64,000 nucleotides of DNA from Gossypium raimondii (Eukaryota > Streptophyta > Magnoliopsida > Malvales > Malvaceae): contig NC_068565.1 in NCBI RefSeq assembly GCF_025698545.1, positions 6,448,001-6,512,000 on the forward strand, written 5' to 3'. This document shows, piece after piece, positions 10,171 to 21,564 of the stretch. Under the pieces are notes generated by a model that was not told where the DNA came from, did no database searches, and saw nothing but the letters and a program-made list of their open reading frames with translations. The position numbers and the translations under genes are program-made. Each line of letters begins with the position of its first letter. Within the stretch, counting starts at the first letter, position 1.

Positions 10171-13100
10171 ACTTTATTTTTTTAATAAAAAAATCAATAT
10201 AACCCTAAACTATCGCCAAAACAGGGTTATGAGGCATTACCGGACATATCAGACAATCTACAAATAATTCTTGAACAAATAACAAACTTATTATAATATA
10301 ATCATAATTTCATATAAATATTTTTATTACTAATTGACTTCATTTTTTTTCTTAAAAAACTCAATATAACCCCTTTATAAATATTTAACCTTCCGTGCAA
10401 TTTCAAACCGCAACCAATTCAAAACCAATATCACAATCCAGATAATTATATATTCAAATACACCTAAACATATCTTAAACATCAACTTAGTAATTTACTG
10501 AATAAATATTCGCATATATTGTTTAAATTAATAAAGTTCATTCATTCTATTTCAACTTATTACTAAATATATCAAATATGTTATGATAATTCTATTTCCA
10601 TTTCATTACACCAAGTATCAAAATATTATTTTAGTATCATTTCCAACAAAAAGCATAAGACACTTTCAAGTGTATAACACCTAAGTACATGCCACTTTAC
10701 CAAAAGAAAGATTACATCACCAAATTTTGTACTGGAGTCGAGATCGCTCTGTATGCTGAGTCAAAACCTTAATTTCTACTAACATGCGCATGGAAACAAC
10801 CGTACGCTGAGTATATCATACTCAGTGGTATTGCTATAATTCAAATTATAATATAATAACCAAGTAAATTAAATCATTTAACTTTAAAATTTTACCAAAC
10901 TAATTCATATTTAACTTTCTTTTCTCAATATCTACAATTCAATTTGGCTTTCATTAGTTAATATCATATACTATCACATTAAGCAGTTATTTATCTCATG
11001 AACATTTAGTTCATGCTTTCTATTCGCATTTTCATATTCAATTCACATTTTCAAATTATATTCCACAATCACGTTTCTTTTCAATGGCTCAACTAATTCA
11101 TTTCGTTCAATTTAACTTTTCAATTAATTACGCCTATTAACAGACTCGGACTTTCGCGGATACACGGATCCAACCAAACACAATAGATTGGCACCCAGTG
11201 CCTTATCGGATAGTTTGAAGCAAAGTTGACACCCAGTGTCTCATCGGCCTAGCCGAAGTAAAGTGATATCCAGTATCTCATCGAATCTATCCAAAGTAAA
11301 ATAGTGACACCCAGTGTCTCATCGACTCGAGGTCGAAGTATCCCTGAACTCTTCCAATCCTTTGGCATGCCAACTATATCTGACTCAGCCCGACTAGTTA
11401 ATAGGGTTTCCAATTCTCCATTCAAACTCACTTTCATTTCAAAAATTACTTTCAATATCAAATTCAATTTTTCATTTACTAATCAAAATTCAATTCAATT
11501 CTAACACATATTTCTCATTCAATTCAATTTTCTAAATTCAATTCAATAAAGTTACTTACCTCAATATTTACTTACCATAAATTAAATAAATTTAAAATTA
11601 ATATTTTATAATGAATAACTTGAATTATAGTAATACAAAGCCGAATTTCGTGATTACTCCTCGATAACTTTTTCCTTTCCTTTCGGTGCCAATGTCTTGG
11701 GTTCTTTGTTAGCTACGAAAATTAAAATAATTTACAATCATTAATATATCACTAATTTACATTAAATACTAAATTTCTATTTAACTTTCACTTAAATTCC
11801 AATTTTAGTCCTAACTAAATTCATCTATTTTCCATTACAATTTATATCTTATTCCTATCCAAATTCCATCTAAACTTAAATTTAACTATCAAACTTTCAT
11901 CATAATTTCATAATTTCGAATTTCTTTTAATTTAGTCCCTACAACGCAAAACTTATAGCCTAGTTTACAATTTAATCCTTTAATCAATTCTAATCAATAA
12001 TTCTATCAAATAAACCCTAATTCAATCATTTATTCAACATGAACCCTACTCAAAAATCTACTAATTTTCAAAATTTCAACTTAAATTCAAAAATATTCAA
12101 CTCTAGGACTCCAAAACATCAAAATTATAAGGAAAGGGACTAAATTAACTTACCAAATTAAACCCCAAGCTTTAAAACATTATTTCTCCTTTTCTCTCTT
12201 TCTTCTTTCCTTCTTTTCTTTCTTTTTCTCCCTGTTTCGTTTCTATTCTGTTTCTTTCTATTTCTTTTGTTTCTTTTTATGCTTTTATTTTACTTTAGTT
12301 TAATAATTATTATTTATTAAATATTAAGTAAATAAATATGTATTTTACAATTATATGTATATGATTTATTACACTTGTACTTTACTATCACCATACATTT
12401 GTCAACTTATTAATTTGTTCATTAATCTAATAATATAATATCAATTAAATAATAATAACAATGATAATTATTATATTATTATATTAACTTAATAATAATA
12501 ATTATTTCTTAAATATTAAGTAAATAAATATGTATTTTACAATTGTATGCATATGATTTATTACACTTGTACTTTACTATCACCATACAATTGTCAACTT
12601 ATTAATTTGTTCATTAATCTAATAATATAGTATCAATTAAATAATAATAACAATAATAATTATTATAATAATAATAAATATCTATTTAATAACAAATATA
12701 AATATTACAAATGTACACACATATTTTACATTTGTATTTTATCATCACCATCCACTTGTCATAATTTCAATTTATTTATCATATAAAATCTTTTACTAAT
12801 TAATAATAAATAATAAAATATATTTTTACTAACTATATATAAATAATACAAATGTACTCATTTAAATTAATACATTTATATTTTATTTTTACCTTACACT
12901 TGTCTTTTCTTAATTTATTTCATAATATAATAATTTAATAATTTAATTTATAATATAATAATATAATAACAATAATAATATATCTTATAATTAAACAATC
13001 ATAAAAATCCTTTGCCGTCCCATTCATTAGAATAGGCTTAATTGCATATTTAGTCCCCCTTATCTTCTTTTAATCTATTATTAGACTTTCACACCTCATT

Positions 13101-13265
13101 CAATTCAGTCATTTTTCCTAATATCTATTAACTAAGCTAAATTCACCCAATTTGAACCTAATTAAACACTCAACTATACTCATGATTACTCCTAATAATT
13201 ATTTACGAACTCAGTTTACTGAGACGGAGGCCCTATCCGGTGCCTGTGAATTTTGGGTCATTACA
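10171..13265 (-). mobile_element. 5' LTR of the minus-strand gypsy element (outer, near-complete copy)
   Basis: It is the reverse complement of the plus-strand solo LTR over almost its whole length, ending at 13265 with the LTR start TGTAATGACC read on the minus strand. 10171-10200 is the tail of the interrupted inner LTR piece. At 10201 the sequence jumps back to 'aaccctaaac', close to the LTR inner end, giving a second copy of about 170 bp. An internal duplication of about 192 bp lies at 12301-12680. No coding potential beyond LTR repeats. Confidence 0.8.
12301..12680. repeat. Tandem duplication inside the LTR, period about 192 bp
   Basis: The stretch containing 'aaatattaagtaaataaata' near 12319 recurs at 12511, and so does the following 'gatttattacacttgtactt' block. 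The plus LTR (7900-8090) has a single copy, so the duplication happened in this LTR after the two copies separated. Confidence 0.8.
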
Positions 13266-13539
13266 GTTTATAAGAGAAGACTAGATCTAAGACTATTTGA
13301 GGATCTTCTTTGATGATTTAGTTTAATTGTTTTGTAATTTTATCTTTCACGAAAAAAAATTAAAAAAAAAACTTTGTTGGACATAACTTCTATACATGAA
13401 TTCAATTTTAATGTGTAATTTTAGGGCTTTGTATCAACTAACTTTCGTTCGAAAAACCCAACCTTTTATATTACATTTATCGTCTTAGGTTTTTGCCCAT
13501 CACTTTTATTCCCACTCTACTGATAGTCTCCTTCATTCA
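13266..13539. other. Spacer between LTR and F-box pseudogene
   Basis: AT-rich DNA with A and T homopolymers near 13350-13372. It probably holds the old promoter and leader of the following F-box copy, but no defined element can be picked out. Confidence 0.4.
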
Positions 13540-14694
13540 ATGCTTGTTGTTCAACAATGTGGAACTCACCAACTCAACCGAGCAACAAATGACCAACGGG
13601 ATGCTCAAACATCAACCAATTACCCGACTGTATTTTTCAACACGTCTTATCTTTTCTCCCCACGAAGTTCACCGTTTCAACATCTATTCTCGCCAAGCGA
13701 TGCCGTTCTCTTTAGATTCTGGTCCCTGTTCTCGACTTCCGGCAAACACCCAGTTACTGTACCGACAAAAAATGTCGAACATCCTTCCGGTATTTGGCTT
13801 TCAAAGCTTTGATGCTCAGCAAGGCGGCTTCTCTACACAAGTTTCGCCTCACCCGCAACATCGATCTCGGCCTTTTATTTCTCAACACTATGATCAACGG
13901 TGTAATCCTCCCGCGCGTGGTTCGGGAAGTGGACATCTCCATTTTCGCAAAATGGAGATCCGATTTCTTCGAACTGCCGACTTGTTTATTCTCGGCCGAG
14001 AATTTATATGTTCTGAAACTCAGCCAAGGAATCTTCATCGTGTTCGTAATTACAGGTCAGTTCGTTTGCCGAGTCTCAAGGTTTTGCATCTCAGATCGGT
14101 TACTTACGCGAATAACAAATCTGTTTCGAAGCTTCTTCAAGGTTGTACTGTGTTGGAGGAGTTGATTGTTAAAAGAACTTTCAAAGATAATGCCAGAAAT
14201 TTCATTGTTCATTTACCCACATTGAAGACTTTAAACATAAAAGTGCAGTTCGACAAGATGAGCAAATTACGATCCAAATACGATCTTACTATAAATGCCC
14301 CGAATCTTGGGTACCTTGAGATTATAGATTGGGAGAGCGTGATTCAATTTGAAAGTGTGTTTATTAGCTTAGTCGAAGTTACTATGGAACTGCCTTATTC
14401 CAAATGGTGGAAGCACTTTGCAATGCTAAGTTCCTTCACTTGAAATGGACCCATTATTGCGACTTTAGGGTAAGAATTTGATCCATCAATATGATTAATG
14501 AATGGGTTTATTGCTAGTATCAATGTGTGATTCTCTTTACAGGCATTGCGTAAGGATGAAGCTTTTCCTTTGTTTCCTAATCTGATCCAACTGGAGCTAA
14601 ACTTTGGTACTAAAAAGGATGAAACTTTCGTACTGAAAAGTCCATATAAAATGCTTATATTACATAGTGGTGTTCATCAATATTTTAAAATGTA
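13540..14694 (+). pseudogene. F-box/LRR (FBD-like) gene, copy A, broken
   Basis: The F-box is legible at about 13617-13712 (LPDCIFQHVLSFLP, then STSILAKRCRSL), followed by an in-frame TAG at 13713-13715. The LRR region continues in the same frame (REVDISIF, ELPTCLFSAENLYVLKLS at about 13925-14030). It then shifts frame near 14040-14055 to RLPSLKVLHLRSVTYAN and LLQGCTVLEELIV. A further frame change near 14405 gives ALCNAKFLHLKWTHYCDF before a GT donor at 14470. The intron is 14470-14542, and a last exon fragment (FPLFPNLIQLEL) ends at a TAA near 14694. Plant F-box/FBD/LRR proteins are substrate receptors of SCF ubiquitin ligases; this copy cannot make one. A shorter relative lies at 16633 and 20008. 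Confidence 0.8.
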
Positions 14695-14739
14695 ATTTAG
14701 TTTGGAGTTTGGAAGAAAGGAGAATTTGGATTTTGCAGT

Positions 14740-15800
14740 GTGAATGATTGTTAATCAAACATGTGCATTCCATTAAGCTAAATAATTACTTTCCAAGCAA
14801 GCCAACATCCTCCAAAATTACATTAGAACTTTATTCTAAAATTTAAACCCTTTGTTCTCCTACGTCAACACTTGCTAAGCTTCTACTCTACTCTCCGACC
14901 CAAAAAGCTCTCCTTTTCCTCTTTCTCCACAAATTCTCTTTTAAAACTCTTGTTTAAAGGCCGGTTTAGCATTACTTCTAAAAAATATTTTTGAGATAAA
15001 AAATACTTTTAAAAGTATTGTTAAACAAGATGCTTTTAAACTTTTTAAAAGTGTTTTTGGGAAAAAAATGCTTTATAAAAATTTTTTTTAGCCAAAAGCA
15101 TAAGTAGAAAATTGTAGCTTTTCCTCAAAATTATTTTTTTTCCCAAAAAGTGCTTAAAAGCAATGCTAAACTAAGCCTAATTCTAAGAAAAAAATGAGGG
15201 AGAAATATAAAGATATTGATACAAAGTGGAATAGAGGATGATTTACTGAGTGGGTAAAGAGTCATAGATGATCAAGTATGGTGATAGAGAGGAAGAAAGA
15301 GAAAGTATAAGTGAAGAGGGAGAAAGGGAGAGAGTATAGTAAGTGCCTTGGTCGGTTCTTAGGCCCTGGGGACCTCATATAGGGTGTTGTTGGCCCCTTC
15401 CCAAGGTTACACGTGTTTTATGGTTATTGATTTCGTACCATCCGGGTTCATTTGTCCTATTGATGTTCCTCTCCCTTGAGTACAAGTTACCCTATTAGGA
15501 TAATTAGTAAGTGCAATGTACAACATCAGACAAGTTGCCTTTGTCAAGGTGTGTTCCCTTGACATGAGCTTGCCTTACTATGAGACCTTGAGGTAGATAT
15601 TTCAAGGTCTTGGTTGATGGGATCTAATCTTCGCTATTAGCCTCAACTCATAAGGGGTTGGGCGAGATCCAACAAGATTGTAGAGTGACGAAGTAAGTTC
15701 ACTAAGTGTAGTTGGGCTCATGAAGTGTAAGTATAACAAAAGATGTTGTATTTCTTATCATTTCTATTGCATTTTGGGTTGCTATGATGATTTTAAAAAC
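14740..15800 (+). pseudogene. Decayed duplicate of the CTL leader and exon 1
   Basis: 14745-14955 matches 21258-21552 (leader of the intact choline transporter-like gene), with shared blocks such as 'aaaccctttgttctcct' and 'ctaagcttctact'. After a MITE, 15181-15200 keeps the region around the start codon (ttctaag, then atgag). At 15743-15790 the block 'gcattttgggttgctatgat' matches exon 1 at about 21689-21708. Between them about 540 bp of unrelated DNA replaces the middle of exon 1. No downstream exons are present, so this is a truncated copy. Confidence 0.72.
14958..15177. mobile_element. Tourist/PIF-Harbinger-like MITE, about 220 bp, TSD TAA
   Basis: The left end GGCCGGTTTAGCATTACTT and the right end, read in reverse, GGCTTAGTTTAGCATTGCTT are imperfect terminal inverted repeats of about 20 bp. 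TAA is found on both sides (14955-14957 and 15178-15180). The paralogous leader at 21550-21560 has the uninterrupted site. The interior is rich in AAAAGTGCTTTTA-like short inverted motifs. TIR style and a 3-bp TWA duplication fit PIF/Harbinger MITEs. Confidence 0.78.
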
Positions 15801-16380
15801 TCAATTTTAAGTATTATCAAGAAAATCAATTAAAGAAGGAAAAAATAATAAATTTATTAATAAATAAATATTAATAACTTTATTTAAATATAATTAACTA
15901 TTAACTAAAATAATTAATATAATTTTCTTCTCCTGAATTTAGGGTTTAATTAGATTTTAGGGTTTAAAAGAGAAAAAATAATGATTATAATTAATTTTTA
16001 AATAAAATTAGTATTATTATTATTATTTCCTTCGTCATATTATTAATTTTGGCTGAATCAAATTCTTTTAATGATATGTGTTGGTTCATCTCTTAAAATA
16101 AATGGGGTATCTTATTGTTTTGTTAGGCAGGGTTTTCTTGTTTATCATGTTATCGAGTTCAGTGGCGTAAATACCTCTTTTAAAATGAAAATTTTCATTT
16201 AAATTTTTAAAATTTTTAAAATTTAAATTAGTAAAAATAAAATTATACTTTAATTTTAAAAATAATAAAATTTTAATTTAATTTTTTAAAAATTATTAAA
16301 ATATAAATTATTAAAATGATAAAATTATATTTTACTATCATAAATATTATAATTTAATTTCGATTCTTAAAAGAAATTTT
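15801..16380. other. AT-rich spacer, nothing recognised
   Basis: Long runs of A/T with 'taaaattataatt' type sequence, and 'tttagggtttaa' near 15940-15970. No open frame, repeat termini or RNA gene seen. 16381-16632, just before the next F-box fragment, is less AT-rich and contains an ACACGTG motif (16619-16625) but no recognisable coding region. Confidence 0.4.
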
Positions 16381-16632
16381 GATTTCCCCCGCGATAAGGT
16401 TGTTAAGCAAATTGAGTGACAATAAGAGAAATGAGCGGCGCATAACTGGAAATTGCGTTCTGAATTAGATCAGAAGTTAGTACAAAAGTTTTATGTGTTT
16501 GCGTTGGTTAGAAGTTGAGGATGGCTGATTGACCACACAGAAGAGACATCACAATTACCTTTAATAAAAGAGGCAGAAGGAAGAGCAGTCAATGTCGACG
16601 AGGAACGAGGAGCAGGGACACGTGCCAAATAA

Positions 16633-16842
16633 TTGGAAACAATTGGGTATGATTATGAATTTACTGTAGATGCCCTGAATCTCAAGTACCTTGAGATTAT
16701 AGATTGGGAGAGCTTGGTTCACATTGAAAGTGTCATTGTTAGCTTGCCAAACCTAATATTTGCTTCAATAGATGTGGCTTATATTCTGAATTGCCCAACT
16801 AGTCTAAGACTTGTCCATGAACCGATTCAGTTCGAAAAATAA
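16633..16842 (+). pseudogene. F-box/LRR gene, copy B, LRR exon fragment
   Basis: This 69-residue open stretch includes LKYLEIIDWESLVHIESV, directly comparable with LGYLEIIDWESVIQFESV of copy A at about 14310-14365, followed by SLPNLIFASIDVAY. It lacks an F-box and is cut at 16842 by an organellar rRNA insertion. The next piece of the same exon lies at 20008-20069 beyond a solo LTR. Non-functional. Confidence 0.75.
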
Positions 16843-16843
16843 G

Positions 16844-17101
16844 TCTATAGGTCTTGATATAAGGTTAGAATTCTAGCTATTTTAGAGTAGTATCTCACTG
16901 ATGGCTTGGGCCCCTGGAAAGAGATCTTCTTCGCCTTTCACCTAAACTGTGTAGAAAAACCCTAAAGCTAATCTCAGGGAACAGTGAAGCTTCATTAGAT
17001 CTTTCTGTTTAGGTGTAGGTAGTCCACATCTTCACAAACATATCTATTTCACTGAACCTCTCTCTGAAATAGTGCCCAGATCGTTACACCTTTCGTGCGG
17101 A
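16844..17101 (-). pseudogene. Organellar (plastid-type) 23S rRNA fragment
   Basis: Read on the minus strand, the segment follows the conserved large-subunit rRNA core around E. coli domains IV-V: GTAACGATCTGGGCACTA, GTGAAGATGTGGACTACCT, CAGAAAGATCTAATGAAGC, TGTTCCCTGAGATTAGC, GCCATCAGTGAGATAC and GCTAGAATTCTAACCTT. The GCTAGAATTCTAACCTT stretch and the GGCGAAGAAGATCT block resemble plastid 23S rather than nuclear 25S; mitochondrial 26S is not excluded. It is about 260 bp and carries many substitutions, so it is an old nuclear insertion of organelle DNA, not a working rRNA gene. Confidence 0.8.
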
Positions 17102-17265
17102 AGGTTTAAGTAAAAATGTAGGTTCAAAAAATTGGTTTGAGTAGAAAAATAAGATCTATTTAGAAGACGGGTCAGGTCTCAAGTAAAGTTTTTTCGGCTC
17201 GAGCTCGACTCGAATTTATAAAAAAAAATTATTGTTTCTTCACTGTTTTGTTGTTGTTTTCCTAT

Positions 17266-19674
17266 TGTAATAACCAAATTTTGCTCGGGCCCACACAAAC
17301 ATAAACAAAATAATAAACAGCCCAAACTAACGGCCCATAAGACCCAAAACAAATAAAACAACAGTCCATTACAGTGCAGGCCCAAATTCCCTATGGCCCA
17401 AATAAAAAACAACCTAACCCTAGCCCAGAAACACCAAATCAAAAAAAGGGTCAAACCCTAGGCGCCGCACCTAGGGTCTTCTGCAGCCGCCGCATGCCAC
17501 CGCCGTTGCTCGCCTATCGTTGGCCCTCCACGCGCGTCAGACCTCTTGCAAGAAAAGACAACAAGAGAAAAAACAAAAGAATGCAGCAAATAGAAAATAA
17601 AAAAAATAAAAGGACAAAGGAAATCTATAGCGATTAGCTTTAGTTCGGCTATAAAAGCCTAAACTTGATCTCTGTAATCTTCTTTTGGCACTTTTACAAA
17701 CATCGAAAATAAAAGAAAAACAAAAGGTTGTTGTCTTCTGCGTTCTTTTTCGATCTATTTATTTATTTATTTGATTATTTTTATGAATCCATTTTTTTAA
17801 AAAAACTATTAATAAATATAAAAAAGGAAAGAGAATTCCTGGAGTCGCCTACAAAGCCAGTTGCTGGAGCCATTTCGGTCGCTGAAATCGGGACGGGAGA
17901 GGGGCATGGGGGCTTTTCCTTCTTTCGGTCTTAAAGTCCAGAAGGCTAGACCTTCAAGCGTTTTAAAAACGGGCCAAAAACGCGATCTCCGTGTCGCTCC
18001 GACCACCACTTACGGTGGAGTCACGGCGGCGCAGGCGACGGCCTTACTGGCCGGATTTGAGGGCTGCGCGAGAGAGAGTTTGACAGCTCTCTAGATTTTT
18101 TTATAATGGGGGTAAAACTGATTTTTTTTTTGTTTTTAGCATTTATATTAGGAATAATACGGCGCCATTTTGAGCCTTAGTATCAGTGGCCAAAACGACG
18201 CCGTTTTGCGTCTAACTCGAAGACCCGACCCAGCGGCGCTGAGGATTCGCGTGTTTTGTTACGAGGGGCTAATGGCATGTTCAGCCCCTCCGCTTCTACG
18301 GTATATTGCAATCCAGCCTTCGTTTATTTTACATTTTGGCCCCACGAATTTTCTGCATGTTTCATTTTGGTCCGCGCTAAAACGATGCGCATTAAGCTGG
18401 GGAATATTTCCCAATCGGTCCCTAATTCCTGGCGCGCGCTTTATTTCAATCCGTTGTAGCCTTTTTTTGTATTTGCAATTTAAACCCCAAATTTTTAACC
18501 CCATTTCAATTTCGTCCTCAGTCATTTAATTTATTTATTTATAAAAAAATGCTCTTTTATCATTATTATTTTTATTTATATTCTATTTGAAATTGTTTCA
18601 CATTAAATTTATCTAAATTTTTATATATTATTTATTATAACTTATATATGTATATCTTTCAAAATTTATGTACTAGATATTTTAAAACTATTTTTATATT
18701 TTATTTATTTTTAATTGTATTCGTTATTGTTTAATTTTAGTTTTTTTATATTTCGTTATTTGGATAGTTTGTTATTTATTTTGAAGTATCTTTACAAATT
18801 ATTCTTTTGAGCTATGATCTTCTTTAAATTGATTTATATATTGTTTCGTTTTATTTGCTTTGATCATTAATATTTGTATTCAATGTGTTGTGTAATTATT
18901 TCCAATATGTGTATTATTCCGTTTACTCATATTTCCATGCCATGGTAATTCATTTGTGTAATATGCTGTTCGAAAATTATCTCACCATATTGTAAATTGT
19001 CACTCCATCAACGTAACCCCTTTTTTCACACATTATTTAAAATATTACATTAATTTTTACCCAAACACGCAAAAATAAAAGTTTTAAAATAAGGCAATAT
19101 TTCGTGTATTTGGAAATGCGAGAAGTCGTGCCCTAACTTACTGGGTTTCGATTTTTTCTCGTTGAACCTAAATGACCGAATATCCTTTTAAAATTAAAAT
19201 ATGTGAGTCTTGAAATAGAAAAATTAAAAGAAAAGCTTATTCTCAAGGATTCGAGGTGTTGTATCCTAACTTACTAGACGTGACATTTTGTTATCTCGAG
19301 ATAGAAGAGTATTTAACATACATTTTGATTTGTTTAAGAAATTTTAACACAAAGAGGGATAGTATTTTAAACTCTTTTCAAGTTTTCGACTCTCGACATT
19401 AAAACATCAATTAATCAACTAGGTACCAATTTTGGGCGCTACGAGGGTGCTAAGTGTTAACCCTTCCTCATACGTAATCGACTCCCGAACCCATTTTTTT
19501 GGATTTCGTAGACCAAACTCGTTGTTTTAATAAAATCAAATCGTTTATTAAAAATAACCACTTTTCGAGGTGACTCGATCACACCTTATCAAAAAAGATT
19601 AGTGGTGACTCCCATTTTCGTTTTCATTTTTAAAATACAAGCCGACCCCGTTTTCAAAACAAATGGTTTCGACA
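17266..19674 (+). mobile_element. Solo LTR, 2409 bp, TSD CCTAT
   Basis: It begins TGTAATAACC, ends GGTTTCGACA, and is flanked by CCTAT at 17261-17265 and 19675-19679. The first 800 bp are GC-richer, with many 'ggccca' blocks and the palindrome AAACGACGCCGTTTTG near 18193-18208; the rest is AT-rich. No protein domain is seen, and open stretches of 60-120 codons here have no recognisable homology. Terminal sequence and size fit a gypsy-type solo LTR of a different family from that at 6869. Confidence 0.83.
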
Positions 19675-19679
19675 CCTAT

Positions 19680-20007
19680 TATTTTGTTGTCATTTGTATT
19701 GTTACTAACTATTGTTTTATTGTTAATTTTATTACTATTTTGGAGACATTTGCTTGTTAAGTTATATCAGTATTATTTAAGTATAAAAACTTTTTTTAAA
19801 TTTTATTTTTAATTTGTTAAGAAATATTTATTTGAATGTTGTTAATATTTTTGATATATTATATTTTTAAATTTTTAATAAAAAATAAAAAATTAATACC
19901 AACAAACTAATCTAATTTTAGTATTTTTATCTAAATTAAATTTAAAACAAAAATTTATATCCATTTGTTAGGCGTTATGACACAGCCTACCCGGCCATGT
20001 ACAGTCT
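19680..20007. other. AT-rich spacer
   Basis: AT-rich flank of the solo LTR; with 17102-17265 it forms the site into which the LTR inserted. No gene or clear repeat terminus seen. Confidence 0.4.
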
Positions 20008-20069
20008 ACGAAGCACTATGCAATGCTAAGTTTCTTTGCTTGTAATGGATCAATTGTTGCGACTGTCGG
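20008..20069 (+). pseudogene. F-box/LRR gene, copy B, exon end and splice donor
   Basis: The sequence 'gaagcactatgcaatgctaa' and the following bases match 14410-14470 of copy A and would read ALCNAKFL before an in-frame TAA. The donor GTAAGAATCCGATC matches the copy A intron start. It is the continuation of the exon fragment at 16633-16842, separated from it by about 3.1 kb of inserted DNA. Confidence 0.7.
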
Positions 20070-21257
20070 GTAAGAATCCGATCAATGCTTACATCATATT
20101 ATTTAAATCCCCACCGTGGGATCTTGAAATGGTCAACCAAAAACACTTTTTTCAAGAAGATCAACGGTTTTGGAGAATAGGGTTTAGCGTAAGACAAAAA
20201 AGGAAACAGGGCACTGATATTAATATCATTTTCAATATAAGCGGCGCAAAAGATATTTTATAGCATTAAAAATATTATATAAAACATAATGCCTTGTTTT
20301 ATGATTGACTGCTGTCTCTGCTATTTCGCTGCTAAACGGCTCATCTTACAAACTTCACTCTTTCTGCTTTGGTTTTTTAATCATTATTATTATATGACAT
20401 CAATTTTTTATAAACTTTTAAGCACTATATTTTTATTCTAAATTTTATTCACAAAAGCTTTATCGTTTTATTAATATTTCAATTGTTGATTATTTTTATA
20501 ATCATGATTTTAATTATATTTTTCACCTATAATATGCGTGTAGCAAAATTTAGTATAATTTCATTATAATAATTAAATTTGTTGTAAAATTGATTTTTAT
20601 GTTTTACTTTTACTCTTTATGATAGCTTTTCATTTATACATTATTTACCAAATTAATTTTCTATAATAATTTTTTCCTTAAATTTTAATAAAATTGGTTT
20701 TATTCAGCGAATAAAAATAATCTTTAATAAATGAAATTATATTTTATAAATTTTATTAAAAATACGATCTAAATCTCACTAATTAATATTTAAATATGAT
20801 TTAAATCTCTTATTAAAAATTTACTAACAAATAAATTGTTATAGAGAAGATTACTTGTATTACATAATAGTGTTTATTAAGGTTTTAGATATAAATATAA
20901 ATTGGATTTATTTTGTAACAAAAAAACATTACAAAAATTATTTAAAGATATGTTTAAATTTTCATGGGACGCTTTAAATGGCTGAAGGTTTCTTTTGTTA
21001 TCAATTGTCATTTTAATTAAATTATTGGTATCTTTATTTTTTATCTAAAATCATGATGAGTCGACCAATGCACAATTTTTACAAATGAATGTTGAATTCT
21101 CTTGAATCTTAGCTAATGTGAAATTCGAGACCTTCACAAAACTACCGTATATAGCTTGTATTAACTCTAGACAATCTCATAGAATTTGAATTTTTGCTTG
21201 AGTAAAAAGAATTGTAAGAGGTTTTCTTTTTATATATAATCTTAAAAAATAAATTAT
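20070..21257. other. AT-rich intergenic DNA upstream of CTL
   Basis: Mostly A/T-rich; no transposon termini or frames recognised. The last 300 bp before the CTL start (21258-21564) are shared with the truncated copy at 14745-15200 and probably hold the CTL promoter and leader. Confidence 0.4.
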
Positions 21258-21564
21258 TAATCAAACATGTTGATTACAGTAAGCTAAATAATCGCTTTCC
21301 AAGCCAAGCTAAGCCAACACCAAACAGAACCGTCCAAAATCTAAGCCAACCTGACACAGATTTCTCAAGATAGATCGTTGTCTTAATGTAAAAAATGAAA
21401 ACCCAAAAAGACACAACCTTTATTCTAAATCTAAAACCCTTTGTTCTCCTCCTACTTTAACACTTTCTAAGCTTCTACTCCACTCCAGTTCCCCCCAAAA
21501 GCCCTCCCTTTTCTCTTTCTCTCAGTCTCTCTAGAACTGTTGTTTAAATTCTAAGAAGAAAAGA

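Noticed and set aside
16844..17101. A working organellar-type rRNA gene.
   Set aside because: Only about 260 bp, diverged, with no flanking rRNA sequence; it is a nuclear insertion remnant.
17374..18529. Several overlapping open frames of 66-119 codons.
   Set aside because: They lie inside the solo LTR (17266-19674), overlap on both strands, and show no recognisable domain.
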